A DNA stretch of 64,000 nucleotides from Planctomycetaceae bacterium (GTDB lineage: Bacteria; Planctomycetota; Phycisphaerae; Tepidisphaerales; Tepidisphaeraceae). Made by a program: the position numbers and the translations under genes. Where the stretch lies: contig JAIYCY010000030.1 of the NCBI GenBank assembly GCA_027487775.1, positions 62,001 through 126,000 of the forward strand, read 5' to 3'. How positions within the stretch are numbered: position 1 is the stretch's first letter; each line of letters begins with the position of its first letter. This document shows, one piece after another, positions 14,950 to 24,311 of this stretch. The notes beneath the pieces are model-generated. The model searched no databases. It was not told where the DNA came from and worked only from the letters and a program-made list of their open reading frames with translations.

Positions 14950-16578
14950 ATGATTGCATCAATGAAAAGAAAGCCGCTGGTTGTGTTGGGTCTGCTCGGT
15001 CCGATGCTCGACAACGGGCGAGGCGCGGAGCGTTGGGAGCGTTGGCGACCCACGGTCGCGCTATGCCAGCACGAAGAGCTTTTGGTCGATCGCTTCGAAC
15101 TGCTTTATCAACCGAGATTCACGACGCTCGCAAAGATCGTTTCCACGGACATCCCTAGGATCAGCCCGGAGACCGACGTGCGGTTGCATGAGGTTGCCAT
15201 CGACGACGCTTGGGACTTTGCAGCCGTCTATGGTGCGTTGCACGACTTTGCGCGGAGTTACCGGTTTATTCCCGAGCGCGAAGACTATCTTGTTCACATC
15301 ACAACCGGCTCGCACGTCTCGCAGATATGCCTCTTTCTCCTGACCGAATCGCGCTACCTGCCGGCGCGTCTTGTGCAGACGGCCCCTCCTTCGCGTGAAC
15401 GGGGGATGACCGGTTCGTTCAGCATCATTGATCTTGATCTTTCGAAGTACGACGCATTGGCTTCACGCTTTCAGCAGCAGAAGGTCGAGGGCAAATCGTT
15501 CCTGAAGGGCGGGATTCAAACGCGTAGCAAGGCGTTTAATGCGATGATCGATCAGATCGAGCAGGTCGCGACGAGCAGTCGATCGCCGTTGTTATTGATG
15601 GGGCCGACGGGTGCGGGCAAGAGTCAGTTGGCCAGGCGGATTTATGAATTGAAGAAATCGAGGCGACAGGTTGAGGGGAAATTGGTCGAAGTGAATTGTG
15701 CAACGCTTCGTGGTGATGGCGCGATGTCTGCGTTGTTTGGGCATGTGCGGGGTGCATTCACGGGGGCAAACACCGACCGATCCGGACTCCTGCGGGCCGC
15801 CGACGGGGGCGTGTTGTTTCTGGATGAGATCGGGGAACTCGGACTCGACGAGCAGGCGATGCTGCTACGAGCGATTGAAGAGAGGCGATTTCTTCCGCAC
15901 GGATCGGATCGGGAGGTCAAGAGTGAATTTCAATTGATCGCCGGCACGAATGCGAAGCTTCAGTCGCGTGTGCGTGAGGGGCGATTTCGTGAAGACCTGC
16001 TGGCGCGGATCAATCTTTGGTCGTTTACATTGCCTGCGCTTTGCGATCGTCGCGAGGATATTGAGCCGAACATCGACTATGAACTTGAACGTTACGCGCT
16101 TGAGACGGGCGATCGTGTTGTGCTGAACAAGGAGGCGCGGGAAGCCTTCCTTCGATTCGCTCGATCTCCGGGGGCGCTTTGGACGGGCAACTTCCGCGAT
16201 CTGACCGCCGCCATCACGCGGATGGCGACGCTCGCATCGGGTGGCCGCATTTCTGTGGGAATTGTGTCTTCGGAAATCGCACGCCTCGAATCATCGTGGA
16301 AGCAGGACGCCGACCTTGATGCAGGTGTTTCGACTGTGGATCAGTTGCATGAATTACTCGACGAGTCGGCGATCGCGGGGATTGACCCCTTTGATCGCGT
16401 GCAGCTTGCAGAGGTGGTGCGTGTGTGTCGCAAGAGCCGGACGCTGTCGGAGGCCGGTCGACTCTTGTTTTCGGCATCAAGACTGGAAAGACGAAGCGTC
16501 AACGATGCCGACCGCCTGAAGAAGTATCTCGCGCGATTCGGCTTGCGATTCGAGTCGATCGTGAGACAGCAGTCGTGA
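14950..16578 (+). CDS. rtcR: RtcR, sigma-54-dependent activator with CARF sensor domain
   Basis: 542 residues. Residues 1-185 match the RtcR-type CARF domain (VVLGLLGPMLDNG, VHITTGSHVSQICLFLLTES). Residues 190-430 are the AAA+ domain with Walker A GPTGAGKS, the sigma-54 contact loop GAFTGA and Walker B LFLDEIGEL. A Fis-type helix-turn-helix region closes the protein. In Salmonella the CARF domain binds 5' tRNA halves ending in 2',3'-cyclic phosphate, which triggers oligomerisation and transcription of the repair operon (known). It is divergent from the Ro-tRNA-rtcBA operon. The ATG at 14950 or 14962 could be the start; neither has a strong ribosome binding site. Confidence 0.95.
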   Translation: MIASMKRKPLVVLGLLGPMLDNGRGAERWERWRPTVALCQHEELLVDRFELLYQPRFTTLAKIVSTDIPRISPETDVRLHEVAIDDAWDFAAVYGALHDFARSYRFIPEREDYLVHITTGSHVSQICLFLLTESRYLPARLVQTAPPSRERGMTGSFSIIDLDLSKYDALASRFQQQKVEGKSFLKGGIQTRSKAFNAMIDQIEQVATSSRSPLLLMGPTGAGKSQLARRIYELKKSRRQVEGKLVEVNCATLRGDGAMSALFGHVRGAFTGANTDRSGLLRAADGGVLFLDEIGELGLDEQAMLLRAIEERRFLPHGSDREVKSEFQLIAGTNAKLQSRVREGRFREDLLARINLWSFTLPALCDRREDIEPNIDYELERYALETGDRVVLNKEAREAFLRFARSPGALWTGNFRDLTAAITRMATLASGGRISVGIVSSEIARLESSWKQDADLDAGVSTVDQLHELLDESAIAGIDPFDRVQLAEVVRVCRKSRTLSEAGRLLFSASRLERRSVNDADRLKKYLARFGLRFESIVRQQS

Positions 16579-16583
16579 GCGGC

Positions 16584-17081
16584 TCAGGTGTAGAAGAATT
16601 GCGCGGTGGCGATGCAGTTGCGATCGGGGACGAGCCGAACCCAATGAGCACTGAGTCCGCTTGGAAACACCTGAACCGCAGCCCGTTCGGTGGTGATCTC
16701 GGAAAGAGTTTCGAATGGCCCCGTGCCCATGGCATCGAGGTCGATGCGAAACATGACGGGGGTGCCGGCTTCGTGTCGAAGGTGCAGGCATTTTTGATCG
16801 AAGCCAGTCATCAGATACGGATCGCTGGGCAATGCTGCCTTGACGGGCTGCTCCCACCATGGTCCGCCCCAACCGGACGGCTTGCCGAACGAACAGAGAT
16901 CGTCGAGTTTTCTGAGCCAAATGCCACTTTGTGGTTCTGCGGTCGTGAGGTTTCCGGGTCCGTCCGCGCTGGCGTTGCCTGGCCAATTCAGTGATCCAAT
17001 GGAGCTCTCGACGCCCGCAAGCGTGGTCAGCACCGCCAGCCCGTCGATGAGCGACTGGTGTGGTTGGGCGGGCATCTTCAT
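16584..17081 (-). CDS. Uncharacterised protein, tryptophan-rich core
   Basis: About 165 residues, convergent with rtcR, which ends five bases away. The conserved-looking part is SGWGGPWWEQPVKA, followed by DPYLMTGFDQKCLHLRHEAG and a C-terminal VRLVPDRNCIATAQFFYT. It reads like the C-terminal beta-rich part of larger planctomycete secreted proteins, but no signal peptide is seen with this start (MKMPAQPHQ). The longer in-frame extension to 17462 is low-complexity and overlaps the divergent sigma factor gene. Function unknown; it could also be a 5'-truncated remnant. Confidence 0.55.
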   Translation of the reverse strand: MKMPAQPHQSLIDGLAVLTTLAGVESSIGSLNWPGNASADGPGNLTTAEPQSGIWLRKLDDLCSFGKPSGWGGPWWEQPVKAALPSDPYLMTGFDQKCLHLRHEAGTPVMFRIDLDAMGTGPFETLSEITTERAAVQVFPSGLSAHWVRLVPDRNCIATAQFFYT

Positions 17082-17305
17082 GGGTGCTGCTATAGCGACA
17101 TGAGGCCGATCGTCAGGTTCGGCCGAATGTGGGTGATGAACGCGGGTTGTCGGGCATGATTTGTTGGCGTGGCGCGTCGGGCGTGGGTGTGGATTTGGGG
17201 GAGGATTGATCGGCGGTTGGCCGGTGGTGGGGGTGAAATGCGTATGTGTGACTGGCCGGGCCGGTCCTGTGGCGATAGAACAGGATCGTCGGAGGGCTCG
17301 GATTG

Positions 17306-17863
17306 ATGTCAGAACATGTTCATGAAGCGTTGATCCCGATGTACCAGCAGCTGCGTGCGATCGCACAAGCAAGAATCGCAGGCCGGGACGTCGGCACACT
17401 GCAAGCAACGGCGGTAGTCCATGAGGCGATCTTGAAACTGTCGAATCGTCCTGCGGATTCATTTATGGATGAGCGGCACCTGCTCGCGAGTGCGGCCCAG
17501 GCGATTCGGCATGTGGTCGTGGACTACGCGCGGCGGAAGCGGGCGGCCAAGCGTGGAGTGGGGGAGTTTGTTGAGGATGCGACCGAGCAGGTGGTTGATC
17601 TGCGGGATCCCGGGAAGGTGGATCTCGTCGTGGATCTGGATCAAGCGATGGAGAGTTTGGCCGATATAGATCCGGAGCTGCGAACGATTGTGGAGTTGTT
17701 TGCCTTTGGAGGGATGACACACGCGGAGATCGCGTCTCTACTTGGCAGTTCCGAGCGAACGGTGCGTCGTCGCTGGCAGTTCGCGGCCGCGGAGCTTCGT
17801 TTGCGGTTGAAGGACTGGTCGGGTTTGTCAGAAGAGCCTCAACGACCGGGGGAGACACCATGA
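17306..17863 (+). CDS. ECF-type RNA polymerase sigma factor (planctomycete kinase-linked group)
   Basis: 185 residues. Region 2 is seen around LQATAVVHEAILKLS and HVVVDYARRKRA; region 4 is DPELRTIVELFAFGGMTHAEIASLLGSSERTVRRRW, a helix-turn-helix for the -35 element. The sequence belongs to the group often encoded next to Ser/Thr kinases in Planctomycetes. GGAGGG lies nine bases before the ATG. The kinase gene starts 13 bases after the stop, so the two are co-transcribed and the kinase is the likely regulator of this sigma factor (inference). Confidence 0.9.
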   Translation: MSEHVHEALIPMYQQLRAIAQARIAGRDVGTLQATAVVHEAILKLSNRPADSFMDERHLLASAAQAIRHVVVDYARRKRAAKRGVGEFVEDATEQVVDLRDPGKVDLVVDLDQAMESLADIDPELRTIVELFAFGGMTHAEIASLLGSSERTVRRRWQFAAAELRLRLKDWSGLSEEPQRPGETP

Positions 17864-17876
17864 CTGTGGAGACGCG

Positions 17877-20582
17877 ATGACCGGACCAACGGACAGGAGC
17901 CGCGCCGAGGAGATATTTCTCTCGTCGTTGGAACAGCCATCGAGCTTGCGTGATGCCTGGCTGGTGGATGCGTGCGGTGAGGATTTGGTATTGCTGGGGC
18001 ATCTGCGTGAGTTGCTTTTGTCGCATGAGGAGAACGACGACGGGCTGCTGGATGCGGTGACTGCGGAGGCGTTTTCCGAGCAGGTTCCGACGCGGATCGG
18101 CTTTTACAACGTGTCGCGTTTGATCGGCACGGGCGGGATGAGTGCGGTGTTTGACGCGGTCCACTCGGCCACGGGAGCGCGGACTGCGGTCAAGGTGATA
18201 CGCATCGGGCTGGCAACGGCGCGGCAGCGTGTGCGGCTTCAGGTGGAATCGGAACTGCTTGCGCGGCTGAATCATCCCGGCATTGCGAGGTTGTACGATG
18301 CGGGCCAGGCGCAGGTGCAATACGCTGACCGCTCGACAGCGCAGCGGATGTATATTGCGATGGAGTATGTCGATGGCATGAACATTGCTCGATTCTGCGA
18401 GCAGAAGACGCTCGGTGTGCAGGATCGCGTGAGGCTGATGATGGGCGTGGCCCGCGCGGTGCAGCATGCGCACGAGTCGGGTGTGATCCATCGGGATATC
18501 AAGCCCGCGAACATCCTTGTGACGGCAGATCGCACGGCGAAGGTGGTCGATTTTGGGATTGCCCGTCTTGCCGGATCTGAGCGACATATGACCATGACGG
18601 GCGTGGTCATGGGAACTCCGAGCTACATGAGCCCCGAGCAGATGGCAGGCCGGCAGGCTGAGGTGGGGACCCGGAGCGACGTCTACAGTTTGGGCGCGGT
18701 GTTGTACGAGTTGATGGCGGGCAAGCCCCCAATCGAAGCGCCGAGTGCGCTCACGCCCAGCGCGGCGTTTGCGATGATGAACGCGGAGCCCGCGCGGTTG
18801 ATGACGCTGCGGCGCGACGTGCCGCGCGACCTCGACGCGATCGTTCACAAGGCGCTGGACCGAAAGCCCGAGAAGCGCTACGCGACCGCGCGCGAACTGT
18901 CGGACGATCTCGATCGCTGGCTCAACAGTCGACCGGTGGAAGCGCGTCCGCCCGGCGCTGCGGATCGGCTCAGGCTTCAGATCCGTCGTCGCCCGAAGCT
19001 GATGGCCGGTCTTTTTGTAGGATCGCTGTCGCTGCTCACGCTCGGCTCGCTTGCGACATTTCAGGCGATTCGTGCGACGCGCGCCGAGGGCGTTGCGATT
19101 CGAGAGCGCGACGAAGCATTGAAGCAGTCCGAGCGTGCCGATCAGCAGGCGAAGATCGCGAAAGCGGTCGCGTCGTTTCTCACAGACGACGTGCTGGCGC
19201 AGGCGAACAGTCTCGCGCAGGCGGAGTATGGCATTGAACTCGACCCGGACATCAAGATCAGCACCGCGCTCGACCGCGCCGCGAGTCGTCTCGACACGCA
19301 GTTTCAGGACGCGCCGCAGGTCGAGGCCGAGATCCGCTTCATGCTCGGCATGACCTATCGCGGCATCGGCAAGAGCGCCGAGGCGGCCGAGCAGTTCAAG
19401 CGGGCGAGTGAGATCAAGAATGGTTTCGAGGCGGATTCGCACCGCATGCTCGAGTCGCGCATGCAGTATGCCGTCGGCATCTCGGGATTAGCGCGGGAGC
19501 AGGAGGCGCTGGATCTGCTCATCCCGCTCCACGCCGACTGCCTGCGCGTGTTCGGCGAAGCGCACGAGCTGACGACGGTCGTGTTGATGAACCAGGCCGC
19601 GCAACTGCTCAAGCTCGCGCGCTTTGAGGAAGCGCTGCCCATGCTGCAGAAGTGCGTCGAGATGGACACCAAGCTGCTTGGAGCAGACCACACTGAGACG
19701 CTCTCGGCGCGGGGTAACCTTGCGTATTGCCTGAAGAAGCTGGGTCGAACCGCAGAAGCTGCGGAACAGCAGGAGCAGATCGTCGCGACGCGCAAAGTCG
19801 TCTCCGGCCCTGGTGGCGCTTCGACGGTGCTGGCGATGAACAATCTGGCGCTCAGCTACCACACGCTCGGCCAGACCGACCGCGCGATCGCGATCCTGAC
19901 CGAGGCGCTGGAAGCAGGTCGAAAGGCGATCGGTCCCGATCATCCCAATACGCTGGTCTGCCTCGACAATCTCGCGGGTCTGCTCTCGATCACTGGCAAG
20001 GATGCCGAGGCGTTGGAGCTCTCGCGCGACGGCTATGCGAGGCGGAAGGCGCGGCTCGGCATGGAGCATCCCGACACGCTCTACACCGCCGACTCTGTCG
20101 TCGAACAGCTCATCGGCGTGGGTCAGATCGAAGAGGCTTTCGCGCTGGCGCAGGAGATTTATCCGATCGAGGTGAAGACGCTCGGCGAGAAGGATCCGAC
20201 GTCGCTGGCCACGTCGCGATCGATCGTGATCTGTCTGGCGCGATTGGGCCGATCGGAGGAGGCACTGGCCGCGGCGCAGAACGCGATGCGAGTGCATGTG
20301 GAAGCCGCCGGCGTGGACGATCAGGCGACGCTGCTCGCCGCCGACCTGCTCGCGCAGCAGTGGATGACCGCCGGTCGGTTCGATGAGGCATTGCCGCTCG
20401 CGCAGGACACGCTCGAGCGTGCCCGGCGGGTGTATTCGCCGAAGTCGGGCCGGCTGAAGACCTATGCCGCGCGACTGGCCGACTGTCTGGACGCGTTGAA
20501 CCGGTCGGAAGAGGCCGAGGCGATCCGCGCAACGACGCGGCCCAGCCCTGCCACGACCACGCCCGCCACGACGAGTCCTTAA
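17877..20582 (+). CDS. Membrane Ser/Thr protein kinase with C-terminal TPR repeats
   Basis: 901 residues. A kinase domain spans about 75-360: glycine loop GTGGMSAVF, Lys in AVKVIR, HRDIKPANIL, DFGIARL and SYMSPEQM are intact. One transmembrane helix (LMAGLFVGSLSLLTLGSLAT) near 378-400 is followed by a coiled segment and about ten TPR units of kinesin-light-chain type, ending in a Thr/Pro-rich tail. Topology therefore places the kinase in the cytoplasm and the TPRs outside it. Encoded 13 bases after an ECF sigma factor. Confidence 0.92.
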   Translation: MTGPTDRSRAEEIFLSSLEQPSSLRDAWLVDACGEDLVLLGHLRELLLSHEENDDGLLDAVTAEAFSEQVPTRIGFYNVSRLIGTGGMSAVFDAVHSATGARTAVKVIRIGLATARQRVRLQVESELLARLNHPGIARLYDAGQAQVQYADRSTAQRMYIAMEYVDGMNIARFCEQKTLGVQDRVRLMMGVARAVQHAHESGVIHRDIKPANILVTADRTAKVVDFGIARLAGSERHMTMTGVVMGTPSYMSPEQMAGRQAEVGTRSDVYSLGAVLYELMAGKPPIEAPSALTPSAAFAMMNAEPARLMTLRRDVPRDLDAIVHKALDRKPEKRYATARELSDDLDRWLNSRPVEARPPGAADRLRLQIRRRPKLMAGLFVGSLSLLTLGSLATFQAIRATRAEGVAIRERDEALKQSERADQQAKIAKAVASFLTDDVLAQANSLAQAEYGIELDPDIKISTALDRAASRLDTQFQDAPQVEAEIRFMLGMTYRGIGKSAEAAEQFKRASEIKNGFEADSHRMLESRMQYAVGISGLAREQEALDLLIPLHADCLRVFGEAHELTTVVLMNQAAQLLKLARFEEALPMLQKCVEMDTKLLGADHTETLSARGNLAYCLKKLGRTAEAAEQQEQIVATRKVVSGPGGASTVLAMNNLALSYHTLGQTDRAIAILTEALEAGRKAIGPDHPNTLVCLDNLAGLLSITGKDAEALELSRDGYARRKARLGMEHPDTLYTADSVVEQLIGVGQIEEAFALAQEIYPIEVKTLGEKDPTSLATSRSIVICLARLGRSEEALAAAQNAMRVHVEAAGVDDQATLLAADLLAQQWMTAGRFDEALPLAQDTLERARRVYSPKSGRLKTYAARLADCLDALNRSEEAEAIRATTRPSPATTTPATTSP

Positions 20583-20669
20583 GTTGCATTCATTGCAGTG
20601 CTCCTGACTTGGTGGAATTCTTGACCGACTTGGCCGTAAGCACACGCATTCTGCGTTGATTGCTTTGGA

Positions 20670-20691
20670 AACGGTGTTGAAGCACCGTTTG
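20670..20691 (+). terminator. Hairpin after the kinase gene
   Basis: AAACGGTG-TTGAAG-CACCGTTT is a perfect 8-bp hairpin 88 bases after the kinase stop. There is no strong T-run, so it is a possible terminator or leader structure of the following PEP-CTERM gene. Confidence 0.4.
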
Positions 20692-20803
20692 TCGCGGCAA
20701 GATCAGAAGGTCTGTCGGCGGCTTAATCCGTGCCGTCCGCGTGGACGGTCAACCCATTTTTCAGAGTGAGAGAATCATTTTGTTCCGGAAGGATAGGAAG
20801 ATC

Positions 20804-21469
20804 ATGCGAATGCTTTCGATGTCAGTAGCGGCGGCGGTTTTCACGGTGTCGCTCGCCGGCTCGGCTGGCGCGGTTGTGGTCACCAGCAATTTGGGTGAGA
20901 CGCGGTTTGGACGCAACACTGTTCTAGGGACTGACTTTCTCACCGCCCAAAGCCTCGCCAATCGCTTTACCGTCGGCGCTGGTACCTGGGCGATCGACAG
21001 CGTCGCCGTCAGTGTCAGCGACGTAGCCCCGTCGACTCCCGACCGATATCAGCTTCAGATTCGCAATGATGCGTCGGGTACTCCCGGCCTGACCGCGCTT
21101 GGGAGCTTCGACATGGCGGCAAACGATGTGGGTGGATCGTTCGTCACCTACACCTATAATCCTTTCGGAACGCTCACACTGGCCGCCGGCTCGTACTGGC
21201 TTGTTGCCACGCCGACGGCATCCTCGACAACGGTCCAGTGGGCCAACACCGCTTCGACCAGCTCCACCAGCGTGAGCGGCTGGTCGATCGACGATCGCCA
21301 GTGGACTGCGCCGGACACGACCGGCACGGCGTGGATTCGGGATCCCAACCAACTCCGGTTTCAGTTCGCCATCAGCGCGACCGTCATCCCCGAGCCCGCC
21401 ACCCTCGGCGCGATCGCATCGGTCGGCATGCTCGCGTTGCGTCGTCGGTCGCGAAGCATCGCAGGTTGA
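20804..21469 (+). CDS. PEP-CTERM sorting-domain protein
   Basis: 221 residues: signal peptide (MRMLSMSVAAAVFTVSLAGSAGA), a beta-rich domain of about 170 residues without recognised catalytic motifs, and the sorting tail IPEPATLGAIASVGMLALRRR. The ATG at 20804 has AAGGATAGGAAG upstream; earlier in-frame starts would bury the signal peptide. Likely exported and anchored through an exosortase/EpsH-type system encoded elsewhere. A CCGTCC-GCGT-GGACGG hairpin lies in the leader (20731-20746). Confidence 0.85.
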   Translation: MRMLSMSVAAAVFTVSLAGSAGAVVVTSNLGETRFGRNTVLGTDFLTAQSLANRFTVGAGTWAIDSVAVSVSDVAPSTPDRYQLQIRNDASGTPGLTALGSFDMAANDVGGSFVTYTYNPFGTLTLAAGSYWLVATPTASSTTVQWANTASTSSTSVSGWSIDDRQWTAPDTTGTAWIRDPNQLRFQFAISATVIPEPATLGAIASVGMLALRRRSRSIAG

Positions 21470-21546
21470 GCCCGTCGAACGTTGCTCCGCGGTATCACTG
21501 CCGCCGTCGCGAAAACTCGCGAAGTGAAGAATCCCAAGTCCACCCG

Positions 21547-21580
21547 CCGGGCCGGTCGAACAGACCGGCCCGGTGCTTTT
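21547..21580 (+). terminator. Strong rho-independent terminator
   Basis: CCGGGCCGGTC-GAACA-GACCGGCCCGG is an 11-bp perfect stem followed by TGCTTTT, 78 bases after the preceding stop codon. Confidence 0.88.
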
Positions 21581-21837
21581 GCATCACCCGATTGCCCCCG
21601 GACTTTCAAGTCGACTGACGACCTTCCTCGAATCGACAACGCGACACGGTTGCCCGCTGCGGGAGATATTGCAGCACTGCGTTTGTGGTGTTCCAAAAAA
21701 TTTAATTGGCCGCCTGCAGTGGCGTTCTCCGTTTACTTCCATATCAGCACTGCTCCGTTTTCGGCAGCATTGTCGAAGGGTAGTAAAAGTCGCCGGAAGG
21801 GCGATTCGTACCGATCTCACCAGGAAGGAAGACTTTC

Positions 21838-22632
21838 ATGCGTTCATTCACTCTTTCGGCGTCCGCTGCGATTCTTGGTTCTTTGGCCGTTTGCGGATCT
21901 GCATCGGCGGCACCGTCGTTCCTCGTCGGCAACCAGAACTTCGTGAGCCTGACCCGCGCGACTGTTGATGGAAACACCGTCTCAGTCGAAACAGTCGGCT
22001 CGCACGCCAACCGCTGGATCTACGCGATGGCGAAGGATTCCAGCAACAACGTCTGGTTCTCTGGCGGAACGGATACCGGGGCGGTCATCGGCACGATCAA
22101 TCCGACCACCGGCGCGACCATCTCACAAACGCCCATCAGCAATCTCGTCTGGGGCCCCATCGTCGGGATCTCATTCGCGCCCAACGGCACGCTATACGCG
22201 ATCCGCGACGACCAGCACACCGAAACGCTCGGCACGCTCAGCACCACGACCGGCGCGTTCACGCCTGTCCTCCACATCGGTGCTGCGAACTACGCCCAGG
22301 ACATCGCATTCGTCGGGAATACGCTTTATGCGATCGACCTGAACTGGGGCCTCACCACGATCAACACCACCACCGGTGTCGCGACAGACGTCAATCCGAG
22401 CGTCGGTGGCAACGGCCAGCGGGGTATGACCTATCACGATGGCGTGATGTACCTCACCAAGCACGGCATCGAGACCGTTGACCTGGCTACCGGCGTGCAG
22501 ACAACCATCGGAACCAACGCCGAACTCGGAAATCTTCAGGGCGGCATCGTTGCAGCCCCGCCGATCCCAGAGCCTGCCACGCTCGCGGCGGTCGCATCGG
22601 TCGGTGTGCTCTTGCTGCGTCGACGTGGCTGA
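21838..22632 (+). CDS. PEP-CTERM sorting-domain protein with beta-propeller-like repeats
   Basis: 264 residues. The signal peptide ends near SASA. The middle has repeated blades of the type LYAI.....LTTINTTTG..T (MAKDSSNNVWFSGGTDTG, GIIGTINPTTG-like segments), suggesting a small beta-propeller as in DUF4394/NHL-like secreted proteins; this fold is inference. The tail IPEPATLAAVASVGVLLLRRR is a PEP-CTERM signal. GAAGGAAG precedes the ATG. Confidence 0.85.
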   Translation: MRSFTLSASAAILGSLAVCGSASAAPSFLVGNQNFVSLTRATVDGNTVSVETVGSHANRWIYAMAKDSSNNVWFSGGTDTGAVIGTINPTTGATISQTPISNLVWGPIVGISFAPNGTLYAIRDDQHTETLGTLSTTTGAFTPVLHIGAANYAQDIAFVGNTLYAIDLNWGLTTINTTTGVATDVNPSVGGNGQRGMTYHDGVMYLTKHGIETVDLATGVQTTIGTNAELGNLQGGIVAAPPIPEPATLAAVASVGVLLLRRRG

Positions 22633-22845
22633 TCCGGAGATGAATGTTGATCGAATTCGCGAGTTGGTTCGCAGGCTTGTCATGACACGAGCAGCGTGCT
22701 TCGCGAGTAAGTGCAAGTCGTGAAAGCAGAACGTCCGGTGTCATGGAATCGTTCTGCTGCGTTCAGGGGTATGGTGCCGTCTGCGTGGACGGCCGTCGTG
22801 ATCGAGTTGCAGACGTTGGGTCTGCGTGAAGTTAGAGAGGGAAAA

Positions 22846-23979
22846 ATGTTGAATCAATCTCATGGTGTTCGTTCATTGAAGGTGGCCTGTGGAATCGCGT
22901 GTGTAGCGCTGAGCGCGTCGGCCGAGGCGGCAGTATGGACAGGTGCCGTTGATCATCTTTGGACGAATTCGGGTAACTGGTCGGGCGTTGCCCCGACGCA
23001 GTTTGGCGTTCAGCCGATCGTCTTTGCCAGTGCTGGCGCGGGCAATCTGACGACCAACGTCAACGTCGGTGGGAGCTTCTTTGTCAGCGACATCTCCACC
23101 AACTCGACGGCGTCCTCATTTACGATTGCCAACACGTCCGGAGGTCTGCTGTGCGTGAGCGGCGACATCTATATCAACTCCGGCGCATCCACGCTCAATG
23201 CTGCGATCAGCTACCCGATCTTCTTCAACAAAGTCGCCAACACGACTCTGAGTTTTGACATCAACGGTGCGGGTCGTTCGCTCGCAGCCACGTCGGTCGA
23301 ACGCCACAGTGTTGCGAGCCTTCGGTCGGGGCAGACAGTCATCAAGAACGGGACGGGGCTGCTCAGCTTCAGCGGCACAAGCACCTACCATGGCGAAACC
23401 CAGGTGAACGCCGGGACGTTGCTAGTCAACGGGACGCATAACTTCGGCACGCTTTATCGAGTGAACACCGGCGGCAAGCTCGGTGGGACCGGATCGATCA
23501 ACAGCACGGGCGTGAATGTCAATGCCGGCGGGACGATTGATCCGGGCATTGGCATCGGTACGCTGTCGACCAGCAGCCTGACCCTCGCAAACTCGACATC
23601 GACGTTTGCGGCCCAGCTGGACATCGACGCAACACCCGCCGCCGATCTGCTCAACGTCACCGGCAGCGTTTCGCTCGGTGGAGGCGTACTGGATCTTACC
23701 ACGATCAACGCCGGCGGTGGGGCGTTTCCACGCACCTATCTCATCATCGCCAACGACGGCACCGACGCGGTTTCGGGCACCTTCGGATCGATCGTCGGTC
23801 TAAACCCGGCCTATTCGGTGACGGTCAACACCTCCTTCATCGGTACAGACGTGCTTGGTCGCGTCGGAACCGGGAACGACGTCGCGGTGACGATCGTGAT
23901 CCCCGAGCCCGCAGCACTCGGCGTGATCGCATCGACCGGCCTGCTTGTGCTTCGTCGCCGCGCCGCTGCAGCGAAGTGA
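22846..23979 (+). CDS. PEP-CTERM protein with autotransporter-type beta-strand repeats
   Basis: About 377 residues. A signal peptide is followed by the opening W.GAVDHLWTNSGNWSG, common to proteins with autotransporter-associated beta-strand repeats. The unit GTGLLSFSGTSTYHGETQVN, then AGTLLVNG, is the classical repeat. A right-handed parallel beta-helix is expected. The tail IPEPAALGVIASTGLLVLRRR is the sorting signal. The ATG at 22846 has GAGAGGG upstream. A GCCGTC-TGCGTG-GACGGC leader hairpin (22780-22797) resembles that of the 20804 gene. Confidence 0.85.
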   Translation: MLNQSHGVRSLKVACGIACVALSASAEAAVWTGAVDHLWTNSGNWSGVAPTQFGVQPIVFASAGAGNLTTNVNVGGSFFVSDISTNSTASSFTIANTSGGLLCVSGDIYINSGASTLNAAISYPIFFNKVANTTLSFDINGAGRSLAATSVERHSVASLRSGQTVIKNGTGLLSFSGTSTYHGETQVNAGTLLVNGTHNFGTLYRVNTGGKLGGTGSINSTGVNVNAGGTIDPGIGIGTLSTSSLTLANSTSTFAAQLDIDATPAADLLNVTGSVSLGGGVLDLTTINAGGGAFPRTYLIIANDGTDAVSGTFGSIVGLNPAYSVTVNTSFIGTDVLGRVGTGNDVAVTIVIPEPAALGVIASTGLLVLRRRAAAAK

Positions 23980-24311
23980 TGCTCCGCGTCGAGATGATGC
24001 TCTGCATCGACATGATGCTGGGTGGACCTGGTGCTTTGCATCAGATCGACCCAGCATCACGCCCGCGCCGCCGGGCGGTAAAAGGGTACCTTCAAAACGG
24101 GGACACTTTTGGGGAGGCGGACATGTAATCCCCCGAATGGTCGGCTTCGTCCGGATTTTGGAGTACGCAGCGATCCATTCATCGATCCGTGAAACCCCGG
24201 GCTAATTGTTGTGACCCGCGTCTCGTTCACCCCAACACAGAACCGCGTCCGGGTGTCTCCCGGACGCGGTTTCAATTGCAGTAGGCGTCGAATTCGAATT
24301 GGCTTGTCGCC
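23980..24311. other. Convergent intergenic region with terminator
   Basis: Between two convergent genes. 23984-24055 holds short imperfect repeats of GATGCT(C/G)(C/T)GC-type units. 24241-24271 is a 13-bp perfect stem (AACCGCGTCCGGG with its complement around TGTCT), probably a terminator for the minus-strand aminopeptidase-like gene, though without a clear T-run on either side. The remainder shows nothing recognisable. Confidence 0.6.

Noticed and set aside
17463-19442. 659-residue minus-strand frame antisense to the kinase gene
   Set aside because: Arg/His/Leu-rich translation typical of the complement of a GC-rich gene; it lies wholly over a kinase with intact motifs.
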